Shown here one piece after another: positions 44,301 to 57,200 of a stretch of 64,000 bases of DNA; the first letter of the stretch is position 1; every line of letters begins with the position of its first letter. The translations under genes were made by a program, and so were the position numbers. The notes beneath the pieces are model-generated. The model was not told the origin of the DNA and ran no database searches. It was given only the letters and a program-made list of their open reading frames with translations. Source of the DNA: Ifrita kowaldi (taxonomy: Eukaryota > Chordata > Aves > Passeriformes > Cinclosomatidae); the NCBI GenBank assembly GCA_013398055.1, contig VZRS01008262.1:127733-191732 (forward strand), in the 5' to 3' direction.

Positions 44301-47300
44301 CCTCTCTTGACAATGGGCTGGGTCATCTCTCCATGGTCCTTCTCTGTATTGCAGATCTGCAGTAATCCCCACCCCAAACTTGTTACTGTTTTAGCTTGGA
44401 GTGGGGCAATTGTGGGGATCCAGACTGAAAATAGCCTAAAAGGAAGAGTTTTGCAGTTTGATTACTTTTACTAGATTTTTTTTCCCGCATTAGAGCCGCC
44501 TAAGGTTTTCATTCAATGATAGGCATTGTGTGAAAACCTTCACCCAGGACCTCTGGCATGGCTCTCAAGGTTTTGCTGTGGCGTGTTACTGCTGAGGATC
44601 TGGCTAGGGCCCCGTAACTGTACAAGGTCTTATGAGTGTGGTATCAGGTGTCTGGTGTAGGCTCCCAAGGAGCATGAAACCAGGTAATTCCAGGATATCC
44701 AGAAACTGCAAGATGCTGCTAATCCTCAGAGAGGAGAGTGTACCTCTGCTGTTGGGTTGCAACTATTTGTTCATAAGCATTTTCTCCTAAAAACCTGCAT
44801 CTCTTTAGTGAAGTTCTCAAAAATTGCTTTTCAGAAATGCTTACAACTATAGAGCTTAGGTCAAGATCTACATTTCTTACAAGTGAATTTGATTAAGGTA
44901 TCTTTGTTAGCTGCTCAGTGGAGATAAGATGGGTACAGCTGGATTAGTAGGGAAAAAGGTTTCCCTATGGTATATAACTCAGTGGGATTACAAAAATCTT
45001 GTTCTGCACAGTAGGAACATGGATCTCCTCTGGGAAAAGGGGGTGAAAGGGAGAGGGGCGGCATGGAGGAGCATTTGCAAGGTGATCTGCCTCCAGCACA
45101 GGGAAGACCAGGTCCAGGTATCCCACACCCCAAGCAGGGTGCTCTGTTCCACAGGACACTGACGATGCTGGGTTAGTCCTGGCTGGGCTGGGAGGTAGAT
45201 GATAACCTCACTGATAATCTCCCTCAGATTTGGCTGGGTAGTTCTCTTTTGGATTTCAGTAAGATGTCATTGTTAATACTAGTGTGCCTTTCTTAGACAA
45301 GTAGATTTTATTCCTAAACCTGATAGCAAAAGGTTTGGTACCCAAGGAGCCAACGCCATTTTTCAGACCCACCAATTTAAGTACCTGGCTAATAGGATTC
45401 TCCATCACGGTGAGACATGACAGCAGAGTATGACAGGATTTGCTTTCTGTTTTGGGGGGTGAAGATGCTGAGTCTTTGGCCTACTCTGAGGCCTGGCTGT
45501 CCGTGACTGCTGCCAAAAATTAAGTTGTTCACTAAAGGTAAACCATATGTTAAATAGAGCTACCAAACAGAAAGACATCCTTGAGACATCCTCTAAGTAT
45601 ACCAGATCCTGTCTTAATACAAGAAGTTAGAGAAGATGGTCTACTTTTCTTTATGTTTTCTTACCTAACATTTCTTTACTATTTTTCTTTTCCTTACGTT
45701 TTTAGGACTTGATATCATTTTCTCTTCATCACACAAGCAAGTCAGGCTGTTTCTGAGTGAGAAGGAGGGCTGCCATATGAGCAGGTGGGTTTCTGCTAGC
45801 TGTTAGCCAGTTTTGTTAGCAGCAACACCACTACAATGGTGTCTGTCTTCTGATTCCTGTCCACTGGAGGCCTCGAGGAAAAGGACCAAATAACTGTAAG
45901 ATCCAGAACAAATGCTGCAATCAGTGTTTTAGCCTGAGAGTTTGCATAGATGAGAGTTTTCTTTCCAGAGTAGACTTTGATTGGCCATCTGTAGACTATG
46001 AGATCCCTTACTCTGTCTCAAAGAAAGGCAGTGCCACACAGTTTTCCATGGAAAAGAATTGCTGTATGTGGGTGTTCATGTCTCATAGCACCAGCATGAC
46101 ACACACAGATTGCTAAGCATACCCACAGATCCAGAGGTAGTCTAAAATGCATGGCTATTTCTAAAACAACATAAACCATCAAGCATTTGATGGCTTTCCA
46201 TATCCAGATGGACATTACTTACATGGCCAATCATTAAAGGTAAACCATATGGCCATCTCTCCTTCTTCTATTGTGAATTTCTCTCATATGTCAGTGTCTA
46301 GAATACATTTGGAGTACTTGACTGGAATAGGGGCAGAAGTTTGTCCTTTCCACCCTACAAGCATTTTACCAGCCAGTGAGCTCTAGCTGGCTGCAGAAAG
46401 GCAGATTCTGTATGTTTCCTTACGCTGGGTCTCTTCTTGTAATTCCACTATGCTCTCTCCAGACAGTGCCATTAGAGCATGTAAAATTTAATTTCCATCT
46501 CATCAGTGTCAGAAGCTGATCAAAGATTGCTCACAAAAAAATTATTGTGCTACTGGCTGCATCCAGAACATATGGGCATAGCATTAGTCACCATGGCCTC
46601 CACAGCTCCTCCAGCGATTATCATCAAGGAGAGGAGGCGTGTCGTATACTTTAAAGGCAGACACACATTTCCCGGTGTGTTTCCTAATAGCAAACACCTC
46701 TAGTATGGCAGGATAAGTTGGAAATTGAGCCTTATATAAATCTGTAATGTAAAGAGTTGACCTCATTGTCACCTAAACCACAGTGCCTGGGGCATGTGTG
46801 TTATCAGCCACGTGTGTGTACTTTGTCTGGGGGCAGCCCTCCAGTGCGAGCAAACACAGCTCCTGCCTAGGGCAGCGAGGCTGAGAGGGTGGCGAGAAAC
46901 AGCAGAACTGGGATTTTTCCTCTTCTAATACCAGCTTCTTTTTTCTGCCATAACATACTGAGGAATGACACATTCCTTACACTCCTCACACCGAGGGGTA
47001 TTTTCTGTTGGCTAAACAACGTAGAGTGTGTCATTTTACTTAACCATCTTTGTAATCTCAGATAATGAAGCCACCAGGCACATATTAAAATTAGCATTGC
47101 TACCCCAAGTAGACAGGGCTCTGGGTAGACTTCTCCCTTGGCTTTGTTTGGAAAAATGCTCATTAAAGGGCAGAAACGCAGTTTATGGGAAATGGCCAGA
47201 GCCTTTACAACACGCTCAGATTGCACCATTTTCTGGGGGAAGCACACATTGCCTTTCTCCTCAAGGCCCTGGGGGGGATCTTGACAGTTGTTTTTTGGCT

Positions 47301-48899
47301 GTTCTCTCATCTTGGCTACTACAAGGAATGAAATGCAGTGAGGTGCTGTCAATAGCCACCTCATAGAGGCACAGGAAGGACCACTGGGGCCCTGGAAATA
47401 CAGCGAGCCACCAGCTGGCAGGGAGGAGAAAGAGGTCGGAGGGTCCTGTCACACTCTGCATTCAGTGTTAGCAAACTTTAGTGGCAGAGGTTTGTTCTTT
47501 TTCCTGGGCAACTGACCTTAGTGTAAGCATGGCCCAAAGCAAAGTCCGAGTCACTTTCTGGAGCCCTCAAGAATTTGTAGGGCACAAGGGCCACACCTTG
47601 AAGTAGCCACTGATCACTGAAAATAATATGCAGAGGAATTTTCATATCTCATCAATTCCATGAGGACTGCAGAGATAAGAACAAGAAAACTCGCTGATTG
47701 ACACACAGCTTGTTTGAAAACCATTTGAGGATAGTGCACAGACATGCAGCTTTTCATACCTCCTTGTCTGTCTTCATGTAGACATGCATCAAAAATGAAA
47801 CCTCCTCCTGCCATATCTTGGGTACTGTCTTTTCTCAGGAAATTCACCTTGACTGGATTTTTTTTTCCATGGGCTCACACAAATCCCATAGACTATCATT
47901 TTGTTACTGTTTGTTATAAATAACCATATGTATATTAGATAAATATATAGTTGTTTTTTGCCTCCCCTGAGTGCAAAGAGGAGTGAATATATCACTTCCA
48001 CTCTGACTCTGACTCTGTTTATGTGATGATGAAGTTGAGAGTTTCCATCCTTCTGTTTTATACCCTCTGAGATAGGGACATGCTTTGAATTATGTTCTTT
48101 CTTTCTTTACTCCTTCAGATAATCTTTCAATAGCTGCTGTGGTTGCCTTTCTGCCTGTCCACACAACAGAAAAATACAATACAGAAACCTTCTACTTTGA
48201 CATTTCCATCAGGAATAAACTTCCCTGTATGCCTGCCCTTTGCTAACTTCCCACTTGTGTTTGAGTTGCTTCAAAGAGTAAATAGGGAGCTGTTCCCAGA
48301 AGCACAAGCTCTCTTTGTGAAAAACCACTCTACAAGCTAAAGGTAGTTTTTGAATCATGCCAGATTGTAGTCTTTTTATATAACAATGAACTTTTTTAAA
48401 TTATTGCCATAGTAAGTTAAAAATTAGTTACTTGTCTGGGAAGTACTTAGGCAAGATATGTCCTTAGGAAACGTATCTTCTAATTTCATTTTTGAAGCAA
48501 GATTCCATGCTATAAATCGAACCATCTTTCTCTCTGTTGCTTTTTCAATAGTGATTTTCAGATTCCCTAGGTCTTGCATGTCATTGTAACAGATTATATT
48601 GACCACAAATGATATGTGCAGATACAGTCCTTTAGCAATTTAAATATATTGTCTTCTAGAGAATTATGATAGAAAAAGAAGTGTTAGGAAAAAAAAAATT
48701 CCTTCTATGTATTTTCAGGAAACTGCACTTTAGAAAGGTGAGAGCAAGAGCAGGGGATGTGACGTGCTGGGCATTCTGTGCCTTAAGACCAGATGAGACT
48801 CCTCCAAAGGAGAGGTTTGCTTATTCCCGTGCAGTAGAGCATCTAAAGCCAGCAGGACAAAGTGAATCAGATCATAAATGTGCAGTTTGGAGGTTATCC

Positions 48900-49500
48900 T
48901 GTTTGAAGCAGTAATTGCACTGCCCAAAACTTGCTAAGAAGCTGCTGTTTGCAAGGCAAATATTTTGTATCAAGACATTACTGGGTTTGTTACGAGCTCT
49001 GGACACATAATAAAAAATGACTACAGTAATATCTTGATGATGGTCCCTACACTGATCAACTGCAAATGATCTGATTAACAGTCAGCTGCTGATTCCCAGT
49101 TTAATTAATCCTGATGGGCTATTGATGCGCCGCAACTGTTTGTCCTAATAATGAGGTTTGAAATTAGACTGCGACAAGCCACTTAGACAGCTGCCAAGGA
49201 AAATAATCATTTAGGAAGGCGAGCAATGGAGACGGCAGAGGAGGAATGGCTGCTATTTGACAGAAAATTCACATGGCTGTGTCACATGTGTTTTATTTTT
49301 ACATTTGGAGCACATTAACTGTACCAGCAGTAAGTGGTGACTGCGAGACACATAACTAGCTTTACAATTAAGAGTGCTACTTCTCATCAGTATGCAAAAG
49401 CTAAACATGAAACATGAAGTGTGTTAATAGCAGAATATATGTAGCTACAGACCATTGAACAATTTAGGTCAGTCCTTTGCAATGTTTAATTAGACTAATA
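48900..49500. promoter_or_regulatory. Candidate conserved enhancer cluster
   Basis: About 600 bases of unique, mixed-composition DNA carry two E-boxes CAGCTG (49083-49088 and 49188-49193), a TTAATTAATCC run that includes an OTX/PITX-type TAATCC (49106-49111), and retained CpGs (TGATGCGCCGC near 49125, AGGCGAGC near 49218, GAGACGGC near 49229). There are no open frames of note and no repeat features, although a 73-75 base shift of composition occurs near 49280. This is the largest stretch that looks like a vertebrate conserved non-coding element, but conservation was not measured. Confidence 0.35.
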
Positions 49501-49879
49501 TATCTGTTTGCAATTAATAACAGATGTGACAAGCTAATGTGTCCATGTACTGACAAATTAACCTTTGCCCATCAGCTGCTCGGATCTGTGAGAAAAGTGC
49601 CATGTTTTGCCTCTGTTCAACTGAACCTAAATAAAATTGCAGGATAATTATAAACATAAATGTTAATAGAATGTGCTTTCCATGGGACGCAGAGACCAAA
49701 GGCAAGTATTTCTCAGCCAGGTCGTCGTACTGTACTTTGCCACGTGTCAAAACCTGCAAATTATATTTTTCCATTTGTCTCAGTGCAATTAGTGTGTGGT
49801 TTGACAGATGCTAGTTCGATAGTCCCCACCGCCAGTGGACCCAGGACATACCAGAAACCCTAAATTAATAGCCAGGGTA

Positions 49880-50050
49880 AGAATGCTTCCATAGCCATTC
49901 AATCTTTGGCTTTATTTGCTGTCTGCAAGCAAATGTGCCCTCAATTTGTGACAAGCCTTGCCACTGAAGTGACGTGGCAGACATGTCTGTCAGGACTTGG
50001 GCTGAGGCCATCAGCATATTCCAGATAAGTAATGGGAACATCTCTCACCC
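49880..50050. promoter_or_regulatory. Candidate conserved non-coding block
   Basis: Unique-looking sequence contains a perfect CRE half-site style TGACGTGG (49970-49977) and an ordered mix of CAAG/AAATG words, ending just before an AT low-complexity tract. It may be an extension of the 48900-49500 block. Evidence is texture and motif content only. Confidence 0.2.
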
Positions 50051-50128
50051 CCTGGGCTGGTGGTCTGTTTGTATTTCCAATATCACCTCTCTTTCATTCT
50101 CTTTATTTCTCTCCTGCTCCCTCCCCCA

Positions 50129-50420
50129 TATATAGATATATATTTTTAATATGTATATAAAAATATATTTTTTTTTTTAATTATAGGCACCTTATATATA
50201 TGTTATGTATACATATTGTAGGCATCGTTCCCTGCTCTGCATTAAGATCTGTTAATAAAATACTGTAATTGGTGGGACTCAATGAGATTGTGGTTTTTTA
50301 TAAATATATATAATGTATGCATGTGTGTATATATATACACACATTCATACCCATATACATACACACGGAAATGTGTGGGTATGTATGTATACACATATAT
50401 GCATCTGTCTATTATTTGTA
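50129..50420. repeat. AT/TG/CA low-complexity tract with 24-bp palindrome
   Basis: Alternating TA-rich sequence (50129-50220) is followed, after a short unique spacer, by TA/TG/CA alternating sequence (50296-50405). A perfect 24-bp palindrome of the form ATGTGTG(TA)nCACACAT spans 50321-50344. Such alternating purine-pyrimidine DNA can extrude cruciforms or adopt Z-form. It is a decayed dinucleotide microsatellite and has no coding content. Confidence 0.85.
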
Positions 50421-53400
50421 GTAAAGGTAATTGCAAATAATATTATAAGATTTTAAATTCCATTAAGTGGTTATTTTTCTCTAAATTTCATGGAAACTGC
50501 AACCTTTTTGTCTTTAAGGTTTCAAAAGCGAGAGGCATGTTTGGGTGTTCCACATCTCCATGCTTACCACTTCTGCAAAATCAGCCTTTTTGGGTGTACT
50601 GATGTTGGCATATTGGCTTCCTTTAAGTTCTCTCTGTTAATGGCTCTCAAAGACTGGATACTGACCTAGGCATGCCCAGCACTGCCACTCCTGAAAATCT
50701 TGCTCTGCACTTTTGCATGCATGTTGATTAGGAACTAATAGCTGGCATCCCTGGAGGCTGCCTTTGTGCTGAGATGGTATGAAACCTGTTATGTGATTCT
50801 ACATGGCATGTCCTTGGGAGCAACCAAGCCTGGGACTCCCCCTGGGACCCAAGAGATGAGGCTCTCCAGTGCTGGGCACTTTGGAGGAACTTTCAGCACA
50901 TGCCCTTGATAGGTACTTTCCACTAATGCCTGAAGTTTTGGTCCCACGACCAACCCCATCTTTGGATCATATTTATAGCATCACATCTGAGACTGAGTAG
51001 TAGCAAGTCATCAGCAGCCTACAACTAGCAACAGGATTTGAAGAAAAACCCATAAAAATAGGGCTACATTAAAACACAAAGGAGCTATCAATTACATGTG
51101 CTACTGCTCCTTTGGACACCTGCTTTGTGCTGCTCGAATATACACATAAGGACTAGGCATATATCGACATCCCTCACCCAAATAAGTGTCAAGAGGTAAA
51201 GCATTATTATCTCTCAGCCATAAAACCACAGTCTCCACTCATTTTCCCTCCTAAAGGTCAGACATTCGCAGCCTGCATGTACTGCCCCTAAAATGAATGC
51301 CACACTGTCATCAGCATTCAGCACCATGGCTGCAGAATAAAGGGAGCCCAGCCAGCCATATGAGAAAGAGGAGATAAAAAGAAAGCGGAAAGCAAAAATA
51401 AAATGCCTTAAGTCTGTGCAGCAGACTTTTGCCCTCCCTCACTAATCAATTGTCCTCCTGGTGTTCGTTCTGTGCACCAAGTGAGTCTGGCATGTGGGAT
51501 GGGCTGTGCAGAGACCAGCAACCACCCAAATACACAGCACAGCCCTGGCCCGTGCAGGCAAGAGCAGCAGTGAGGCACCCTGCAGCTCTTCCATGCAAAG
51601 AGCAAACAAGTGCTGCTTCCACAGCACAGAGGACTCATCCTCCTAAGCTCTGAGAAACCTTGAGGCCCTTGTTCCCTTTCACTCAATGTAAGTTTTGTTT
51701 TACAGTGAAATGTTCCTCTGCAAAAGCTGTCCTTGGCAAGGGGAGTGGAGATGCAGAGCAGGAGCCATGGGGATGGCACCTCCCTGCTGCCTTAGGCTCT
51801 GTTGATAAACCCATATTACTGATGGGATTTATTCACAGTGGACCTTGGGCAGGGTTGCCACCCACCATGCTCATCGGTGTTACAGCAACAAGTCACAGGA
51901 CATTCCTACATCTTAAGGCCAAATATTCTATCCTGTAAACTGTGTCTTAAATCAAATTTCTAAGTGAAATTACCACCTCACTTGAAACTCTGAATAGGCA
52001 TTTTTCAATTCTACTTTGGAATGATTTTTTTGTTTTGATTTTTTTCCTTCTGATCTGTTAGGAAAATTCATCCTTCAATTGAAAATAAATTTAGGAAGGT
52101 ATGTAATCTGAATCAGCCAACAGCTTGGAGTGCAGCCTAGTCTGACATATCAACAGTCTGGGAGGAAGTCAGCAATGCCAATCTTTCCCCCGAAGCTCTG
52201 ATGTGAGGGCAGTAGAAGCGAGGGTAGAAGGAAGAGACTGTGCTGAGAAGTCCAGTGTTACAGCTGGATGTTTGCATAGAAAGGAGCAAGCCCTACAACA
52301 GAAAATGCTGCCCAAAACTGTTTAGGTACAGCCTATATGCATTTTTTATGTTTATGGCAGTTTAAGCTTATGGAAGAGGCCTCTGCCTAAGCAACAGCCA
52401 GAGTTTCAGGCTCTTGTTTGCCTTTCTGGCCTGAGTTTTGCTCTGTGTGTTTGGTGACAGGACAATACAGGGCACACTGGCAGATGTTTCTCTTTCCAGA
52501 GCAGCAGAGGCGAAGAGTTGCTCCATGCTCAGATACTGGAAATGCCCAGAGCACGACCTGCAGGGCGCATGTGCCAGCTACACTATGGACTTGTCTTTTC
52601 AGGTTTGCTTTCAATAATTGTACAACAGCTCGTGTTTGAAGGAGGGAATAGATTTTGAGATTACTCCTGCCCCCTTTTTGCCCTGTGTATCCTTGGGAGC
52701 ATGGCAGAAAGGTAGCTGCTGGCGCTCAGGGGAAAAAAGAAGTGTAATGGATTGGAAAAGCGTATACTTTACTTTGAAAAGTTCATCCACATGTTTCTGG
52801 GTAGTTAAAAAAAAAAAAAAAAAAATCTATAAATGCTACATAACTTTTTAATGAGTATGGCCTTCAGCTAGGCTGAACTTCCAAAAATGGGCTTGAACTA
52901 CTACAATACTGTATCCTGATAGCTTCCCGTGTAAGGAAGCCTGTGTTTGTGTGCTTCCAGGAAACCAGTGTGACAACTGTGTATGAACCTAATAGCAGGA
53001 GATATAGAACCAATAATTTCTAAATGATGTGTGAGACTTTGGAGTGGATTTATCCCTCTCACCCCAGTTCTGAAAGGCTCCTCACCAAGGAGCGAGTGGT
53101 TTACTGCCTTGTGTGGGGTTGCTGAGCTGAGGGATGTACCTGTGCCTGTTTCTGCAGGAAGCCAAAACAGAGGTTTGGAAAGATGGGCAGTTTAAAGCTG
53201 AACACAGTTCCTGTCCTTTGGGTCAGCATGTTTCTGCCACAGCAAGTCTCCCCACAGAGGTGCCAAAGGTGGATATTTTCTGCAGGATCCCAGCACAATG
53301 CCCAGTCCACATGCTGAGCACTGGATTCTCTCTTCTGAGTATTTAGGTAGCAAAGAGGAAATGAATGAAAATCTGATATTCAGCATATATGCAGGCATAG

Positions 53401-54189
53401 CAGATAGGGTGGAATTAACTCTTTGACTGTCGTTCTTGCTATTTTACTTTAAAATGTGAGGCTTTTTATTATTTCTTCATGTGCATGTCAACCATTGTGT
53501 CTCTCATTGCAAGACTCACTTCGTTCCTCTGTAGAACTACAATCAAAGGATACATGTATGAGGGGCCTAATAATTTTCAGAGATTTTTATTTCAAGCCAT
53601 TAAAGCTGAAATACATTACTCCCTTTCCAAAGCTTTCAGACAATAAGCAGATGAAAGCTCTGGGCTTTCTGTTGTTCTTGTTCTTCCACTTGTACAAATA
53701 ACACATAATAACACCTGCATTCAAAAACCAGGTTTTTTGCCCTTCATATCCCAAAACAGTATAAATTGATGTGGTTCAGATCAGCTATTAAAAATTCCTC
53801 TCTACCTTCGCCTCAATTTATAGCAAAGCAATATGGCTCTGGTAGACTGGTGTTACGAATACATGGTATTACTGCATAACCTATCATATGAAATTAGATT
53901 CTCTATCAAAACCAAAAGTTTTAGCAGGATGAAATTATGATTCTGTGAGCAGGTCTCCTGCTCTGGCATCAACATTGATGCAAAATTGATGAAACTTCCA
54001 AGTGAAATTGCATTGTTTGATCTTCACAGTCCTGGAATAACATAGCCTAAAGCTACAGTTTCTGTAAACTTACTTTGCACAAACGACTTAGCCAGTACTG
54101 ATGTATTGACATAGTGTGCCCATGAATGACATTAGGGCTACTTAGAAAAGAGACAAAATAACAGCAAAAGAATGCAGCAATTGGTTCTG
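50421..54189. other. Non-coding DNA
   Basis: The 123-codon minus-strand frame at 51408-51779 and opposed shorter ones lie in a GC-richer piece and are unassigned. A pure A19 run lies at 52807-52825. I saw no retrogene body upstream of it. No transposon or RNA gene recognised. Confidence 0.55.
52807..52825 (+). repeat. A19 homopolymer
   Basis: Nineteen consecutive A bases form the longest homopolymer in the window. It could be the tail of a processed retrocopy on the plus strand, but the preceding 400 bases show no recognisable gene and no duplicated target site was found. A simple slippage-grown A tract is equally likely. Confidence 0.9.
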
Positions 54190-54290
54190 AAATTACCTTT
54201 TTCCAGTGAACCTCTCTGAAAAATTACCTTTTTCTGCTGAGTCTCACTCAAAAATTACCTTTTCCAACTGAAGCTCTCTCAAAGTGCCTT
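54190..54290. repeat. 31-bp minisatellite, three copies plus a fragment
   Basis: The word AAATTACCTTTT starts successive units, with its ATTACC core at 54192, 54223 and 54254, giving an exact 31-base period. Each unit continues with a variable CCAGTGAACCTCTCTGA-like part. A fourth degenerate start (AAAGTGCCTT) is at 54281. The copies differ at several positions, so the array is old. No known bird satellite was recognised. Confidence 0.88.
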
Positions 54291-57200
54291 GATGTTAAGC
54301 AATATAGTTTTTAGTTGAAAATGTCACAAGGCCATGAAAAGAAATTGATAGAAAATTTCAGGGTTCCTTGTTGATATTTGAAGCAGCCTGTGGATTTTTT
54401 TCTTTAACACAGATCTTCTCTGCTGTGCTACCACTTTGATTTCTGTATTGCCCAAACCAGCATGTTTCCAGGCTTAATGGCTTCACCGAGAGGAATGTGA
54501 AGGTGATTTAGTTATTTCTGTGGAGGTGATGTTACCAGGAGGAAATTGGTAAACAGATGTCTTCTGAGCCCTTTCCAGTCGCATACAAGGCATTGGTTTG
54601 TTTTTAATTGTGAATTAGAATAAATAATCTCTCTCAATGTCTTTCTTTTTAGTGCATATATAAATGCAACAGTACTCTGATTATCTGAACTACTTAGGCG
54701 AAGGTGTTCAGATATTTGTCTACATATGTGGCTGATAAGAAATAGTGATCCAGAGCTCATGGAAATCAATGGAAGGACTCCCACAGCATCAGCAGGCTTT
54801 AGTTTCGACCTGTAACTGGAAGTTAAGAGACCAGGTGACTGTCAGCAGGAATTTAGAGTGGAGGATTGCACAGGCAGGGATCAGGTTTTTCTGTACTTGA
54901 TAAGACTGAAGCCTCAGGCTGTTCATGCAGGTGGATCTAACACCTGTACACAGCCTCAGTGAACTGTGGCAGGCAAAAGAGGCAGTGTATTAGCAAAACT
55001 GGGAGCCAGGAGACACCAAGATTAAAGGTATGGGCACCTGAATAAGATACCAAGAGACAGCTAGGGGATAATTTCACAGTGCAGTGGCAGTAATTGCATG
55101 TGTACAAGTTCTTACTGTGGTACATGCAAGGTGAATTTTCTCTGAGGAGTAAGGTACTTTGCATTTACTGAAGGCTTGGGCATGGATGCAGGCAATTACT
55201 GCAGGGGAGCTGGCTCTCTGCTAGCTCCCACTCCTGTAACGAGTTCACGTGCTCATGACGTGGGGGAGAATTCAGCTCACTTGCAACACTTGGTCTAAAA
55301 TAGCAATTAAGGTTCCTTCAATAGTCAATGGAGACAGAGAGACCCCTCCAAGTTCCTCCCACCTGTCCTGGTGGAATTTTCATCCCTTCTGATCAGAGGT
55401 CTTTAGGAAGTTGTGGGCATTCCTGCTGCCTGCATGCAGTCAACCTGCCATGCTCCATCACATGCACAGTCCTTCACAGAGGTGGCTGTGCAATACCAGC
55501 CTTGTGGGTAACCTGCAATCTACCTGGGAGACAGAGCACTGAACCTTCTGTGCACTGCTGTCCCCTTCCCAACAGCCTGTGCCCAGTTCCTGAAGGAACT
55601 GCCTTGAGGCAGCTCTCTCTTCCTATTGACAGTGGAGGGACATCAAAGACAACCATGACTGGATGGGGCAGATCCATCATGAAGATGTGAGACCAAGGGC
55701 TGGCTGCATGGATGCTCTAGGCTGATTTGAATGAGCTGTGGATATGAGATTACCTCTGAAACAGAGTGCAGGTCAACATCTTATGGAGACAGTGAGCAAT
55801 GACCTACCCAATAAAAAGGGAGAAATGCAGTCTTGGACTGTTTAACTTCCCAAAGGACAGCTGAATTTCATGGGAGTAAAGTTGTATACAAGTTGTGATT
55901 TTAAACATGAATTGTTTGAAACAGACAAATGATAAATAGATAAATTAATTAAACAGAAATGTATTTGAGATAATATTAAGAAAATTAATTACAAATCCCT
56001 TTTGGTTGTGTATTGTGCTACAAAGGAAACAGAACAATGCATTTAAGAGAGGATACTTGAGCATCAGCTATTATCGGTCGATGAACACTGCAAGATCAGC
56101 TTTGAAGTTTATATTTAATTAATATATTGAGCAGATTTATCCAGATAAAAGCCTACAAGAGGAACAAAATACTCCTCGTAGAAATGTGCATCTTGTGTAA
56201 GTTTTTGAGGCACTGTAGAATACGTTTATTACAAGTTATGGCATTTCAAACTGATGCCCTGAATTCCCTGAATTCAGGGAAAACATAGGATTAACCAGAA
56301 CCCTAAAAAATGTGAAAAATTCATTGCTTCCCTTAGAAAATCTATCCAATACCTTCATTAATGTCATGTATATTGACTTAAATCATTGGTCAATGCTTTC
56401 TGCCCGTGGCTCTGACATTGTTACCAGGATTGTAACTACAGCTGGCTGGAAATAGGCAGTTACGCACTGTGAAAGCATTTGAGGTTTCAGAATTTGTTAT
56501 CAATATCTGTAACTGCAGAGGAATGAACCCTTCTGTGTTATTGCATTAACCACAGCTTAATGAAACTGATGGAGTCACCCTAACACATTTTGGGCTGCAT
56601 GTATATGCCTTGCCAGAAGTGGAGCAGTGCTGTGGTCCAGCATGTGCCTGAGCAGGAGTGTGCCAGCTCTGAGTGCCACCTGGGTGGTGGTAGGAAGGTC
56701 ACAGATAGGTGACACTCAGGACTAAGTGTTTTTGCACAGTTTTGAAACTGTTTGCTGCCTTTGCCAGTCCTCCCCTAGCTCATGGAAGGTTCAGGGGGCT
56801 TTTCCAGAAGGGGTGGGAAGATGGATGTGAATGTAAGTATTTATACTCACAGTATAACAGTAATTTACAGTATGCATACTCAGTAAGAATATTTGGCATG
56901 GGGCAAATCTTTTTGGTAGTGGATGCTAATTTTTATAAAAATCCTATTTTCTTGTGCCAGTCCAAATCTTTCTGGCTGCAAACAGCTTGCCAGGACTGAT
57001 GTGGGGAAAAGGGATGCAACTTTCCACCGGTGGCTCAGGCAAGGAGTGCTATGAAGCCCTTCAATCCACAGACAGCAGTGAAGGCCCTCAAGGGTGATGC
57101 CAGCACAGGAGGTGCAGTTACCTGTGCCAGAAGTGAGTGCTCTGCAGAGCAGCGTGCAGTGACAGCTAACAGAGGGAGGTTCACAAGCAAATCCTGCAGA

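Larger units (their letters stand above)
41003..48899. other. Non-coding DNA with candidate regulatory blocks
   Basis: The 165-codon minus-strand frame at 46867-47364 has no recognised motif. A T13 run lies at 43725-43737. A hexamer-type CTCTGACTCTGACTCTG run lies at about 48001-48017. The exact 17-mer TAAAGGTAAACCATATG occurs twice, at 45533-45549 and 46235-46251. Two candidate blocks at 42600-42910 and 44110-44300 are listed separately. Confidence 0.5.

Noticed and set aside
46867..47364. 165-codon minus-strand ORF
   Set aside because: No recognisable motif, composition not protein-like, overlapping frames on the other strand; expected by chance in 64 kb.
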